NCBI GenBank assembly: GCA_002469605.1
Contig: DKMV01000227.1
Coordinates: 1-6,765 of the forward strand
Origin: Leclercia sp. UBA7405
GTDB lineage: Bacteria > Pseudomonadota > Gammaproteobacteria > Enterobacterales > Enterobacteriaceae
DNA length: 6,765 nucleotides
Direction: 5' to 3'
Positions 1 to 6,041 of the stretch are shown piece by piece. Position numbers and translations under genes: made by a program. The notes under the pieces are model-generated. The model ran no database searches. It saw nothing but the letters and a program-made list of their open reading frames with translations, and was not told where the DNA came from. How positions within the stretch are numbered: the first letter of the stretch is position 1; each line of letters opens with the position of its first letter.

Positions 1-567
1 GTTACCGGCGGCCAGGGCCGGGGCGAGTTTCCAGGCGGCCATCAGCAGCGGGAAGTTCCACGGAATGATCTGCCCCACCACCCCCAGCGGCTCGTGGAAG
101 TGATAAGCCACGGTATCGCTGTCCACCTCGCTGATGCCCCCCTCCTGGGCGCGGATACAGGAGGCAAAATAGCGGAAATGGTCGATAGCCAGCGGCACGT
201 CGGCGGCCATGGTCTCGCGGATCGGTTTGCCGTTATCCCAGGTTTCGGCGGTGGCCAGCAGCTCCAGGTTCTGCTCCATGCGATCGGCAATTTTGAACAG
301 CACGGCGGCGCGATCCTGCACCGAGGTGCGTCCCCACTGCTCTTTCACCTTGTGGGCCGCATCCAGCGCCAGGTCGATATCCCGTTTACCGGAGCTGGCG
401 ATTTCGCACAGGGGCTGGCCGGTAACCGGGGTTAAATTCTGGTAATACTCGCCGTCGGCCGGGGCGACCCAGTCGCCGCCGATAAAGTTGTCGTAGCGGG
501 CTTTTAACTGAAGCGGGAAACCATACTCGCCGGGCAGAATGCGCGATGAGGGAGGATTATTTGTCAT
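1..567 (-). CDS. aldB: Aldehyde dehydrogenase AldB, N-terminal part (truncated by window edge)
   Basis: Oxidises aldehydes such as acetaldehyde to acids with NAD(P)+ in the cytoplasm, as known for E. coli AldB. The visible 189 codons start [17 protein letters not shown], very close to E. coli AldB as I remember it, and cover roughly the first 37% of a protein usually about 512 residues long. The frame is open throughout. The PWNFP motif of the ALDH cofactor-binding fold is at residues 169-173. The catalytic Cys and Glu lie beyond the left edge, so activity cannot be judged here. The ATG at 567-565 is preceded by AAGGAG (579-574) with a 6-nt gap, which fixes the start. The gene is divergent from the ROK kinase at 732. 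E. coli aldB is known to be sigma-S dependent, CRP activated and Fis repressed; a matching CRP-like site and a possible -10 lie upstream. Identification is very secure. Confidence 0.97.
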   Translation of the reverse strand, partial: MTNNPPSSRILPGEYGFPLQLKARYDNFIGGDWVAPADGEYYQNLTPVTGQPLCEIASSGKRDIDLALDAAHKVKEQWGRTSVQDRAAVLFKIADRMEQNLELLATAETWDNGKPIRETMAADVPLAIDHFRYFASCIRAQEGGISEVDSDTVAYHFHEPLGVVGQIIPWNFPLLMAAWKLAPALAAGN

Positions 568-595
568 GGCCATCTCCTTGCGTGAACTCTCTTCA

Positions 596-603
596 AAGGT
601 AGA
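596..603 (-). promoter_or_regulatory. Candidate aldB -10 element (sigma-S-like)
   Basis: On the minus strand this reads TCTACCTT, with the C just upstream of the hexamer that sigma-S promoters favour. The hexamer TACCTT itself matches TATAAT at only 3 of 6 positions, and I see no convincing -35. It would give a transcription start near 589 and a leader of about 22 nt. The CRP-like site at 641-656 would then be centred at about -59.5, a workable activator position. The call rests mainly on this spacing and on the known sigma-S and CRP control of E. coli aldB. Confidence 0.4.
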
Positions 604-640
604 CCGCACTGGTGAATAATTCGCCAGCCGTCGCCCGCTT

Positions 641-656
641 TGCGAGCCTCTTCACG
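641..656. promoter_or_regulatory. CRP-like site shared by aldB and ROK gene
   Basis: The sequence TGCGA-N6-TCACG matches 8 of 10 positions of the CRP half-sites TGTGA-N6-TCACA. Its centre (648.5) lies about 59 bp upstream of the inferred aldB start point and about 57 bp upstream of the inferred ROK start point. CRP activation of aldB is established in E. coli; action on the ROK gene is inference. Confidence 0.6.
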
Positions 657-691
657 CATTACCTTACTTTACGTTCCGTTTTTTGCCCTGA

Positions 692-702
692 GCCATACTT
701 AC
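692..702 (+). promoter_or_regulatory. Sigma-S-type -10 element of the ROK kinase gene
   Basis: GCCATACTTAC matches the extended sigma-S -10 consensus KCTAYRCTTAA at 9 of 11 positions. The hexamer is CATACT at 694-699, predicting a start near 706 and a 26-nt leader. No good -35 is visible 16-18 bp upstream (ACGTTC region), which fits a sigma-S or extended -10 promoter. A nearly identical 20-bp block stands in front of yibF (5594-5613, minus strand). Confidence 0.55.
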
Positions 703-731
703 AGAGCACCCGTCTGAAGAGGTAAGGATAA

Positions 732-1619
732 ATGCAGCTTTTTATCGGTTTTGACGTGGGCGGGACCCACATTAAACACGGCGTAATTGACGAGAATGGC
801 AATGAACTTACGGAAGATCAGTTTGATACGCCGGAGGATGAAGAGACCTTCAGGCACAAGTGGCGCGAGGTAGTCGAGGCATACCAGAAAGAGCATGAGA
901 TTGCCGGGATAGGCGTCAGCTTCCCCGGCCATATCAACACCCATACCGGCAAGGCGGCGAAGGCCGGCGCGCTGGATTATCTGGACAACGTTAATCTCTA
1001 TGATCTGTTTTCTGAGCTAACCGACCTGCCCGTCACGGCGGAAAACGACGCCAACTGCGCGGCCCTCGGCGAGCTGTGGCGCGGCGCGGGGCGTGATTAC
1101 GACCATTTCGTCTGCATCACCCTTGGTACCGGCATCGGCGGCGGCATCGTGGTAGGGGGCGATCTCTGGCGCGGCTCCCACTACCGCGCCGGGGAGTTCG
1201 GGGTCATGCCGGTCGGCAATAAGGGCGAGGGGATGCACGAAGTGGCCTCGGCAAAAGGGCTGATGACCGCCTGCCGCCGGGCGCTGGCGGTCTCAGAAGA
1301 GGAGATGCCGAAAGGCGAAGAGCTGTTCGAGCGGATGGAGAACGATCTGCATCTGCGCGAAGCGGTAGAAGAGTGGGCGCGCTTTCTCTCCCGGGGCGTC
1401 TACAGCGTCATCTCCATGTTTGACCCCCAGGTGGTGCTCATCGGCGGCGGGATCAGCGAGCAGAAGAAAATTTATCAACTGCTCGACAGACACCTTAAAA
1501 CCTTTGACGAGTGGGAGGCGCTGCAGGTGCCCATCCTCCCCTGTGAACTGGGTAACCAGGCAGGCCGGCTTGGCGCCGTCTGGCTGGCTAAACAGTATCT
1601 GAACCGCAAAAAGGATTAA
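732..1619 (+). CDS. ROK-family sugar kinase, zinc-motif-lacking
   Basis: A 295-residue ROK protein, probably a cytoplasmic ATP-dependent kinase phosphorylating a hexose, amino sugar or glycoside. The phosphate loop DVGGTHIK is at residues 8-15, END at 104-106 with D106 the expected catalytic base, LGTGIGGG at 131-138, GEFG at 154-157, DP at 231-232, GGGIS at 238-242 and GNQAGRLGA at 274-282. There is no N-terminal helix-turn-helix, which argues for a kinase rather than a NagC/Mlc-type repressor. The usual CxCGxxGCxE zinc motif is missing and the His after GE(F/I)G is Val158; E170 likely stands in for the conserved sugar-contacting Glu. Start: ATG 732 with AGAGG at 718-722 and AAGGA at 724-728 upstream. 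Its TAA overlaps the selB stop from the other strand. The exact substrate cannot be told from sequence. E. coli K-12 has yiaY in this interval instead. Confidence 0.85.
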   Translation: MQLFIGFDVGGTHIKHGVIDENGNELTEDQFDTPEDEETFRHKWREVVEAYQKEHEIAGIGVSFPGHINTHTGKAAKAGALDYLDNVNLYDLFSELTDLPVTAENDANCAALGELWRGAGRDYDHFVCITLGTGIGGGIVVGGDLWRGSHYRAGEFGVMPVGNKGEGMHEVASAKGLMTACRRALAVSEEEMPKGEELFERMENDLHLREAVEEWARFLSRGVYSVISMFDPQVVLIGGGISEQKKIYQLLDRHLKTFDEWEALQVPILPCELGNQAGRLGAVWLAKQYLNRKKD

Positions 1620-3472
1620 CGCGGCTTCGCCTCACTGGCAAAGAGCTGGGCATCGCGCAGCAGGTGGTCGTTGCCCCGGCGGCGGGTAAAGCCGATGCGG
1701 TTAAAATACTCGAGGATCTGGATAGCCAGCTTGCGGCCGATGTTCAGCCGGTCGCGGAAATCGGCCGCGCAGGTAGATCCCCGGGTCTGATCCAGCTCGC
1801 GGATCAGGTTGGCAAACGCGATGATGCGCTCGTTACGGTAATAACGATCTTTAACGATCGCCGTAATCAGCCCCTGCTGCGCCGCCTGCTTCAGCGTCTG
1901 GCGCATAGCCTGCTCGTCGGTGGCGGTTTCGCGGGCCAGATCGCGGACCCACCAGGGCTCATCGCCAAATAGCGCCTGCGCTTTTTGCCAGATAGTTTGC
2001 TGCTCTTCGGTAAAGCCCGCCTTGTGCTGCGGCAGGTGCAGCCAGCCGTGGTAGCTTTGCAGATCCCCGCTCTCGCGCATCCGCTCAATCAGCAGCAGCA
2101 CCAGGGCTTCATCTTCCATCGGCAGCGCCATGCGCCGCAGCCGTTCACGCCCAGGCCCCGGCTCATCCTGATGCTGATGATGGTAGGTGGCGAGCGTTTC
2201 GAGGATTTTGCGCTGCCAGCGGGCGGCAATGGTCATGTTCAGCAGGCTGTATCCGGCCTGGATAAAGTCCGGCTGCCGGGCCAGCTCGCGCAGCCCTTCT
2301 CCGCTAAGCTGCCGCGCCCAGGCGAAGTCGACCAGATTTACCGCCCCGCGCTCAAGGTGGGTGAGCAGAGCGTCACGATCGTTTTCTGCCCCGGCGAGCT
2401 GTGCCAGCCAGCTTAGATACTCCGGCTTACGCTTGCCGCGGCGCGGCGGATTGAGCGTAACCACCCGTGCCCCCGCCAGGGTGGTGCGCGCCGAGATATC
2501 CCGCAGCACCAGCCGGTCGTTATCGGCAAGCCATAGCGGAGTGTCCAGCACCAGCTCCGCCAGGTTGTTCTCAAGCAGCGAGACGCGCCCCGTCACGTGG
2601 CGGGCGGCGTGGTGGATATGCAGCGGCTGCCACTGGCTTAACGCCGTTTCGCCCTGCAGGGCGACAATCACCCGGCTGAAGGGCTCGGGCGGCGCGTCCG
2701 CCAGCAGCCAGTCGCCCCGGTTCAGCTGCTCTTTCTCCGCATCACCCGCGATATTCAGGGCGATGCGCTGCCCGGCATGGGCTTGTTCCACCGGCTGATT
2801 CTGGGCGTGCAGGCCGCGCACGCGCATGCTCTTGTTCACCCCGGTCAGCCACAGGCTGTCGCCCACCCGCACCTCGCCGGAAAGCGCCGTGCCGGTTACC
2901 ACCAGCCCCGCCCCCTTCACGGTGAAGGCCCGGTCGATAGCCAGACGAAAACGCTGCTGGCCCGCCAGTTCGCGGGCCGGAAGCTGTTGCAGATGGCTGC
3001 GCAGGGTATCGATACCGCGCCCTTCGGTGGCGACGGTGACAAACAGCGCCGCATCGCCAAAGCCATATTCCGCCAGGGTGGCTTGCACCTCGTCGCGCAC
3101 CGCCGCTACGCGGGCGTCATCGACGCGATCGGCTTTGGTCAGGGCCACCGTCAGCTGCGGATTGCCGGTCAGTTGGAGAATATGCAGATGTTCACGGGTC
3201 TGGGCCATCACCCCATCGTCGCAGGCCACCACCAGCAGGGCGTGGTCGATACCCCCCACTCCGGCCAGCATATTTGAGAGAAACTTTTCGTGCCCGGGCA
3301 CGTCGATAAACCCCAGCACGCGACCATCCGGCTGCGGCCAGTAGGCATAACCCAGATCGATGGTCATGCCGCGCTTTTTCTCCTCCGGCAGGCGATCGGC
3401 ATTCACGCCGGTGAGGGCCTGCAGCAGGGTGGTTTTGCCGTGGTCAACGTGACCGGCGGTGGCAATAATCAT
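1616..3472 (-). CDS. selB: Selenocysteine-specific elongation factor SelB
   Basis: A GTP-binding translation factor that carries selenocysteinyl-tRNA(Sec) to ribosomes paused at UGA by binding the SECIS hairpin. The product is 618 residues (E. coli about 614). GTPase motifs: GHVDHGKT at 7-14, the RGMTIDLGY switch I segment from 34, DVPGHE at 57-62, TKAD at 112-115. The EF-Tu-like beta-barrel domains follow from about 172 ([11 protein letters not shown] at 185-195), and the C-terminal half from about 350 is the winged-helix array, whose last unit (about 565-610) binds SECIS RNA. The ATG (3472-3470) overlaps the selA TGA in ATGA, so translational coupling is likely; GGAG sits 11 nt upstream, inside selA. 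The stop TAA (1618-1616) overlaps the stop of the convergent ROK gene, leaving no space for a terminator. All motifs are intact. Confidence 0.98.
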   Translation of the reverse strand: MIIATAGHVDHGKTTLLQALTGVNADRLPEEKKRGMTIDLGYAYWPQPDGRVLGFIDVPGHEKFLSNMLAGVGGIDHALLVVACDDGVMAQTREHLHILQLTGNPQLTVALTKADRVDDARVAAVRDEVQATLAEYGFGDAALFVTVATEGRGIDTLRSHLQQLPARELAGQQRFRLAIDRAFTVKGAGLVVTGTALSGEVRVGDSLWLTGVNKSMRVRGLHAQNQPVEQAHAGQRIALNIAGDAEKEQLNRGDWLLADAPPEPFSRVIVALQGETALSQWQPLHIHHAARHVTGRVSLLENNLAELVLDTPLWLADNDRLVLRDISARTTLAGARVVTLNPPRRGKRKPEYLSWLAQLAGAENDRDALLTHLERGAVNLVDFAWARQLSGEGLRELARQPDFIQAGYSLLNMTIAARWQRKILETLATYHHQHQDEPGPGRERLRRMALPMEDEALVLLLIERMRESGDLQSYHGWLHLPQHKAGFTEEQQTIWQKAQALFGDEPWWVRDLARETATDEQAMRQTLKQAAQQGLITAIVKDRYYRNERIIAFANLIRELDQTRGSTCAADFRDRLNIGRKLAIQILEYFNRIGFTRRRGNDHLLRDAQLFASEAKPR

Positions 3473-4854
3473 TTCAGCAACATCTCCAGAAACAGTGCTT
3501 CATCTTCCAGACAGCGTAAATCGAGCCACAGGCGCCCCTCTTTAATGCGGCCAATCACCGGCACCGGCAGCGCGCGCCAGCGTGAGGCCAGCGCTTCAAG
3601 CACGCTGCCGCGGCCATCGCGCGGGGTAAAGGTCAGCGCCGCGCCGGGCAGGCGATCCACGGGCAGCGATCCGCTGCCGGGCTGCGAGAGACAAGGCTCG
3701 ACGCGAATCTCAAACTCGGGGTAGTGCGGCACAAGGCGCGGTTGCAGCCGCTCCCCCAGCGCGTGCAGCGTGGCGGCGTCGCGGCTCAGCAGGCGCAGGG
3801 TGGGCAGGCGCTCAGCCAGCTTCTCTGGATGCAGGTAGAGCCTGAGCGTCGCTTCCAGCGCGGCGAGGGTCATTTTATCGGCACGCAGGGCGCGCTTCAG
3901 CGGGTGCTTTTGAAGTCGGGCGATCAGCTCACGCTTACCGACGATAATCCCCGCCTGCGGGCCGCCGAGCAGCTTGTCGCCCGAGAAGCTCACCAGGCTG
4001 ACGCCGGCAGCAATCAGCTCCTGGGGCATCGGCTCTTTTGGCAGGCCGTACTGGCTGAGATCCACCAGCGAGCCGCTGCCGAGGTCGCTGACCACCGGCA
4101 CGTTCATCTCCTGACCCATCTGCGCCAGCTCGGCTTCGCTCACGGCGTGGGTAAAGCCCTCGATGGCGTAGTTGCTGGTGTGGACTTTCATCAGCAGGGC
4201 GGTGTTTTCATTGATTGCCGCACGATAATCTCTGGCGTGGGTGCGGTTGGTGCTGCCCACTTCCCGCAGGCTGCATCCCGCCTGGAGCATGACGTCGGGG
4301 ATGCGGAACGACCCGCCGATCTCCACCAGCTCACCGCGCGATACCACCACCTCTTTCTGGCTGGCCGTGGCCGCCAGCATCAGCAGCACCGCCGCCGCGT
4401 TGTTATTCACAATGCAGGCATCTTCGGCTCCGGTCAGCTGGCACAGCAGCTCCGCCAGGGGGCGATCCCGGTGGCCGCGCCCGGCGCCGTCCAGATCGTA
4501 CTCCAGGGTGACCGGCTGGCGCATCGCCTGGCTGACTGCCGCCACCGCCTCTTCCGCCAGCAGCGCCCGCCCCAGGTTGGTGTGCAGCACCGTGCCCGTC
4601 AGGTTGATCACCGGGCGCAGCCCCTGCGTTCCGTTTGCTGCCAGCCGCCTGGCCACCTCCTGCCCCCAGTCGTCGCACCACTGGGGTAGCCCCTGCTGCT
4701 GGCGGATATGCTCCCGGGCTTCCGCCTGGAGCAGGCGCAGCGTCTCTACCGTGCGGGTATGGCCAAAGTGTTCAACGATGGGGATGAATCGGGCGTCGCG
4801 AAGCAGACGGTCGGTGGCGGGAAGCTGGCTGTAAAGTGCGTGCTGAGTCGTCAT
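3469..4854 (-). CDS. selA: L-seryl-tRNA(Sec) selenium transferase SelA
   Basis: A PLP enzyme that converts seryl-tRNA(Sec) to selenocysteinyl-tRNA(Sec) using selenophosphate; the E. coli enzyme is a homodecamer. The 461-residue product compares with 463 in E. coli. The PLP lysine is K294 in [12 protein letters not shown], next to E. coli K295. Other conserved stretches are [14 protein letters not shown] (84-97), AGRGHRDR (124-131), NNNAAAV (150-156), [10 protein letters not shown] (172-181) and [12 protein letters not shown] (256-267). I chose the ATG at 4854-4852 because [13 protein letters not shown] aligns with the E. coli N-terminus; an in-frame ATG at 4908 would add 18 residues unlike SelA and would put the leader hairpin inside the gene. 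The Shine-Dalgarno is weak (only AGG, 7 nt from the ATG), which fits low expression or leader control. selB follows with a 4-bp overlap. Confidence 0.97.
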   Translation of the reverse strand: MTTQHALYSQLPATDRLLRDARFIPIVEHFGHTRTVETLRLLQAEAREHIRQQQGLPQWCDDWGQEVARRLAANGTQGLRPVINLTGTVLHTNLGRALLAEEAVAAVSQAMRQPVTLEYDLDGAGRGHRDRPLAELLCQLTGAEDACIVNNNAAAVLLMLAATASQKEVVVSRGELVEIGGSFRIPDVMLQAGCSLREVGSTNRTHARDYRAAINENTALLMKVHTSNYAIEGFTHAVSEAELAQMGQEMNVPVVSDLGSGSLVDLSQYGLPKEPMPQELIAAGVSLVSFSGDKLLGGPQAGIIVGKRELIARLQKHPLKRALRADKMTLAALEATLRLYLHPEKLAERLPTLRLLSRDAATLHALGERLQPRLVPHYPEFEIRVEPCLSQPGSGSLPVDRLPGAALTFTPRDGRGSVLEALASRWRALPVPVIGRIKEGRLWLDLRCLEDEALFLEMLLK

Positions 4855-4881
4855 GAAAAGGCCTGGCGGTTGGGTATCTTC

Positions 4882-4902
4882 CCCCCTCCCGACGGGAGAG
4901 GG
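4882..4902 (-). promoter_or_regulatory. GC-rich hairpin in selA leader, possible SECIS-like element
   Basis: In the selA-sense RNA the arm CCCTCTCCC (4902-4894) pairs with GGGAGGGGG (4890-4882) around the loop GUC, with one U-G wobble. Alternatively that U bulges out and the top C-G pair opens, giving a bulged U, a 4-bp upper stem and a 5-nt loop CGUCG. The hairpin ends 27 nt before the selA ATG. A bulged U and an apical GU are the SelB contacts in the fdhF SECIS, and a SECIS-like element in the E. coli selAB leader that mediates SelB repression has been reported. There is no U tract after it on this strand, so it is not a standard terminator. A CCCTCTCCC/GGGAGAGGG palindrome is also a common intergenic motif in enterobacteria, so the match may be coincidental. 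Confidence 0.45.
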
Positions 4903-4944
4903 AGTCAATGTGAGTCAGGATTGTACAGCGTCCGGCCAGGAAGT

Positions 4945-4950
4945 GTTATA
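4945..4950 (-). promoter_or_regulatory. Weak candidate -10 for an internal selA promoter
   Basis: TATAAC on the minus strand matches TATAAT at 5 of 6 positions, just after the yibF stop codon and about 90 nt before the selA ATG. No credible -35 is seen 16-18 bp upstream (AACCGC/ACCGCC). If it is not used, selAB would be expressed from the yibF promoter. Confidence 0.2.
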
Positions 4951-4957
4951 GCCCACA

Positions 4958-5566
4958 TCAAGCCTTTGGCGGTTCGGTGCGGGCAAAGCTTTCGCGCTGG
5001 AAGTGGGTTTCGGCCAGTTTCACCAGTAGCGGGCGATCGACACACCAGCCCGGCGAGACGCGACGGAAGTTAAGGTAGCCGATGGCACAGGCGATGGCGA
5101 TGGTCGCCAGGTTGACGCTGTCGGCGGCAATTTTGCCTTCCCGCAACAGGGTTTCGCACCAGTCGAGGCTGCGGCTGATTTTTTCGCGCTGGCGCAACAG
5201 CTCGCTTTCAGACTGCTGCGCCGGCGGACGGGCCTGCTCGCGCACCGAGGCCAGCCCCGCGTCCATAATGCCGTCCGCCAGGGCTTCAATCTGGCGCACA
5301 TAGAGTGCCGCCTTCGGATCGCGCGGCACCATGGCCGGGGCAATATCCAGCTGCTCGATATACTCGGCAATGATCGGCGAGTCGAACCAGTGCTCGCCCT
5401 CGTCGGTGACCAGCGCCGGCACTTTCCCCAGCGGGTTGTACTGCGCTATCCCGGTATCGGGGTTATAGGGCTGCTCGTTGATAAATTCGAAGGTGATGCC
5501 CTTCTCAAGCAGGAGAATCGAGATTTTCCGCACGAAGGGGCTGGTATAACTGCCGATAAGTTTCAT
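4958..5566 (-). CDS. yibF: Glutathione S-transferase-like protein YibF
   Basis: A small cytoplasmic protein of the glutathione S-transferase fold whose substrate is not established. It has 202 residues, the same length as E. coli YibF, and both termini ([14 protein letters not shown] and [12 protein letters not shown]) match that protein closely. The N-terminal thioredoxin-like domain covers about 1-80: the putative catalytic Ser9 in TSPF, the cis-proline P50 in KVPAL, and D62-S63 in FDSPI, which normally hold the gamma-glutamyl part of glutathione. The helical C-terminal domain covers about 85-202. The ATG (5566-5564) has AAGGA at 5578-5574, 7 nt upstream. The gene lies upstream of selA on the same strand with a 103-bp gap, so an operon yibF-selA-selB is plausible. 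A sigma-S-like promoter lies 30 nt upstream. Confidence 0.95.
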   Translation of the reverse strand: MKLIGSYTSPFVRKISILLLEKGITFEFINEQPYNPDTGIAQYNPLGKVPALVTDEGEHWFDSPIIAEYIEQLDIAPAMVPRDPKAALYVRQIEALADGIMDAGLASVREQARPPAQQSESELLRQREKISRSLDWCETLLREGKIAADSVNLATIAIACAIGYLNFRRVSPGWCVDRPLLVKLAETHFQRESFARTEPPKA

Positions 5567-5573
5567 TGCCTTG

Positions 5574-5594
5574 TCCTTTTCGCCAACAAAAGGA
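5574..5594 (-). repeat. Inverted repeat covering the yibF ribosome binding site
   Basis: TCCTTTT (5574-5580) and AAAAGGA (5588-5594) form perfect 7-bp arms around a 7-nt loop. In yibF-sense RNA the 3' arm contains the Shine-Dalgarno AAGGA, so a transcript starting further upstream could hide it. A transcript starting near 5590, as predicted from the -10 at 5597-5602, would lack part of the 5' arm and leave the site free. The structure is visible; its function is inferred. Confidence 0.45.
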
Positions 5595-5604
5595 TAAGTA
5601 TGGC
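5594..5604 (-). promoter_or_regulatory. Sigma-S-type -10 element of yibF
   Basis: GCCATACTTAT on the minus strand matches KCTAYRCTTAA at 9 of 11 positions. The hexamer CATACT is at 5602-5597, giving a predicted start near 5590 and a leader of about 24 nt. No -35 of standard type is seen (CTGCCT at the 17-bp distance). The surrounding 20 bp (5594-5613) are 18/20 identical to the ROK kinase promoter at 683-702. Confidence 0.55.
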
Positions 5605-5727
5605 TCAGGCCAAAAGAAAAGGCAGTGAGTCAGTCACCAAGCGTTGTACCTGCCCGCAACGGATGGCGGCACAGCCAGGCAGAGTTGGCGCCAGATCACA
5701 CCTGGACAAATCCGTATAAAAATAAAT

Positions 5728-5743
5728 TGTGATTTTTGTCACG
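5728..5743. promoter_or_regulatory. CRP-like site 1 of mtlA control region
   Basis: TGTGA-TTTTTG-TCACG matches 9 of 10 half-site positions; centre 5735.5. It is too far upstream to contact RNA polymerase directly and may help through DNA looping or additive binding. Confidence 0.65.
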
Positions 5744-5771
5744 AATCAGAAACAAAGCGGCGACATGATAA

Positions 5772-5787
5772 TGTGATCAATTTCACA
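5772..5787. promoter_or_regulatory. CRP-like site 2 of mtlA control region, perfect half-sites
   Basis: TGTGA-TCAATT-TCACA matches all 10 half-site positions; centre 5779.5, exactly 44 bp from site 1. By sequence it should be the strongest site in the region. Confidence 0.8.
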
Positions 5788-5844
5788 TTTGCGGGGTGAA
5801 TACGCCACTTTTTTGACCGCTGTATTTTTTTTACACACGACATT

Positions 5845-5860
5845 TGTGACGAAGATCACT
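5845..5860. promoter_or_regulatory. CRP-like site 3 of mtlA control region
   Basis: TGTGA-CGAAGA-TCACT matches 9 of 10 half-site positions; centre 5852.5, 73 bp from site 2 across the two T tracts. Confidence 0.7.
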
Positions 5861-5888
5861 TCAATAATCGTCGAACCCCCTACATTTA

Positions 5889-5904
5889 CGTGACTGAGAT
5901 CACA
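5889..5904. promoter_or_regulatory. CRP-like site 4 of mtlA control region, likely promoter-proximal activator site
   Basis: CGTGA-CTGAGA-TCACA matches 9 of 10 half-site positions; centre 5896.5, again exactly 44 bp from the previous site. It lies about 58 bp upstream of the start point inferred from the -35/-10 pair at 5920-5948, close to a class I position. Confidence 0.7.
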
Positions 5905-5918
5905 CAAAATTTCACTGG

Positions 5919-5945
5919 CTGGACACCTGAACGATTCAGTGCCAG
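5919..5945. repeat. Interrupted palindrome over the mtlA promoter
   Basis: The core CTGAA-CGA-TTCAG (5927-5939) is a perfect inverted repeat, flanked by a second pair CTGG (5919-5922) and CCAG (5942-5945) with unequal gaps of 4 and 2 bases. It lies between the candidate -35 and -10, where an operator would sit. It could be bound by a repressor of the mannitol operon, but E. coli MtlR has no recognised DNA-binding domain, so the binder is unknown. Confidence 0.4.
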
Positions 5946-5948
5946 ATT
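5920..5948 (+). promoter_or_regulatory. Candidate mtlA promoter
   Basis: TGGACA (5920-5925) as -35 and CAGATT (5943-5948) as -10 with a 17-bp spacer would start transcription near 5955 and give a leader of about 87 nt. The -10 matches only 3 of 6 positions, which would be expected of a strongly activator-dependent promoter but also makes the call uncertain. Confidence 0.35.
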
Positions 5949-5953
5949 TCACG
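5938..5953. promoter_or_regulatory. CRP-like site 5 of mtlA control region (weak)
   Basis: AGTGC-CAGATT-TCACG matches 7 of 10 half-site positions; centre 5945.5. It overlaps the candidate -10, so binding here would hinder rather than help that promoter, unless the real start lies further downstream. Five CRP sites are reported for the E. coli mannitol operon, which lends some support. Confidence 0.35.
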
Positions 5954-6041
5954 CATCAGAACAGGGTTGGGCTACCGCTGACACCGCATTAACAACAAAC
6001 CTCGGGCTACATGCCTGCGTACACAGAAGAAGGGGTGTTTT

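Larger units (their letters stand above)
5567..6041. other. 475-bp yibF-mtlA intergenic control region
   Basis: No convincing gene is seen here. It is clearly more AT-rich than its neighbours. The left end holds the yibF promoter and leader. From 5728 to 5953 lie five CRP-like sites, with T tracts of 6 and 8 bases at 5809-5814 and 5825-5832 between the second and third. The last 90 bp form the mtlA leader, ending in AAGGGG at 6030-6035. The Rhs genes that separate yibF from mtlA in E. coli K-12 are absent. Confidence 0.8.

Noticed and set aside
2187..2798. 203-codon open frame on the plus strand inside selB
   Set aside because: Antisense to an intact, strongly conserved selB; its Arg/Ser/Ala-rich low-complexity product is typical of a shadow frame in GC-rich DNA.
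3724..4689. 321-codon open frame on the plus strand inside selA
   Set aside because: Antisense to selA over its conserved core; composition (Gln, Arg, His, Ala rich) is that of a reverse-complement shadow and no domain is recognisable.
4882..4902. Hairpin between yibF and selA as a Rho-independent terminator
   Set aside because: No T run follows it on either strand; on the minus strand it is followed by GAAGATACCC.
3469..4908. Longer selA starting at the in-frame ATG at 4908
   Set aside because: The extra 18 residues do not resemble SelA and are encoded by the leader hairpin; the start at 4854 aligns with E. coli SelA.
5746..5952. 68-codon minus-strand frame in the mtlA control region
   Set aside because: It runs through four of the five CRP-like sites, has no ribosome site that I can see, and codes for no recognisable protein.
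5969..6010. Direct repeat GGGCTAC (5969-5975 and 6004-6010) in the mtlA leader
   Set aside because: Only 7 bases long and isolated; expected by chance often enough to carry no weight.
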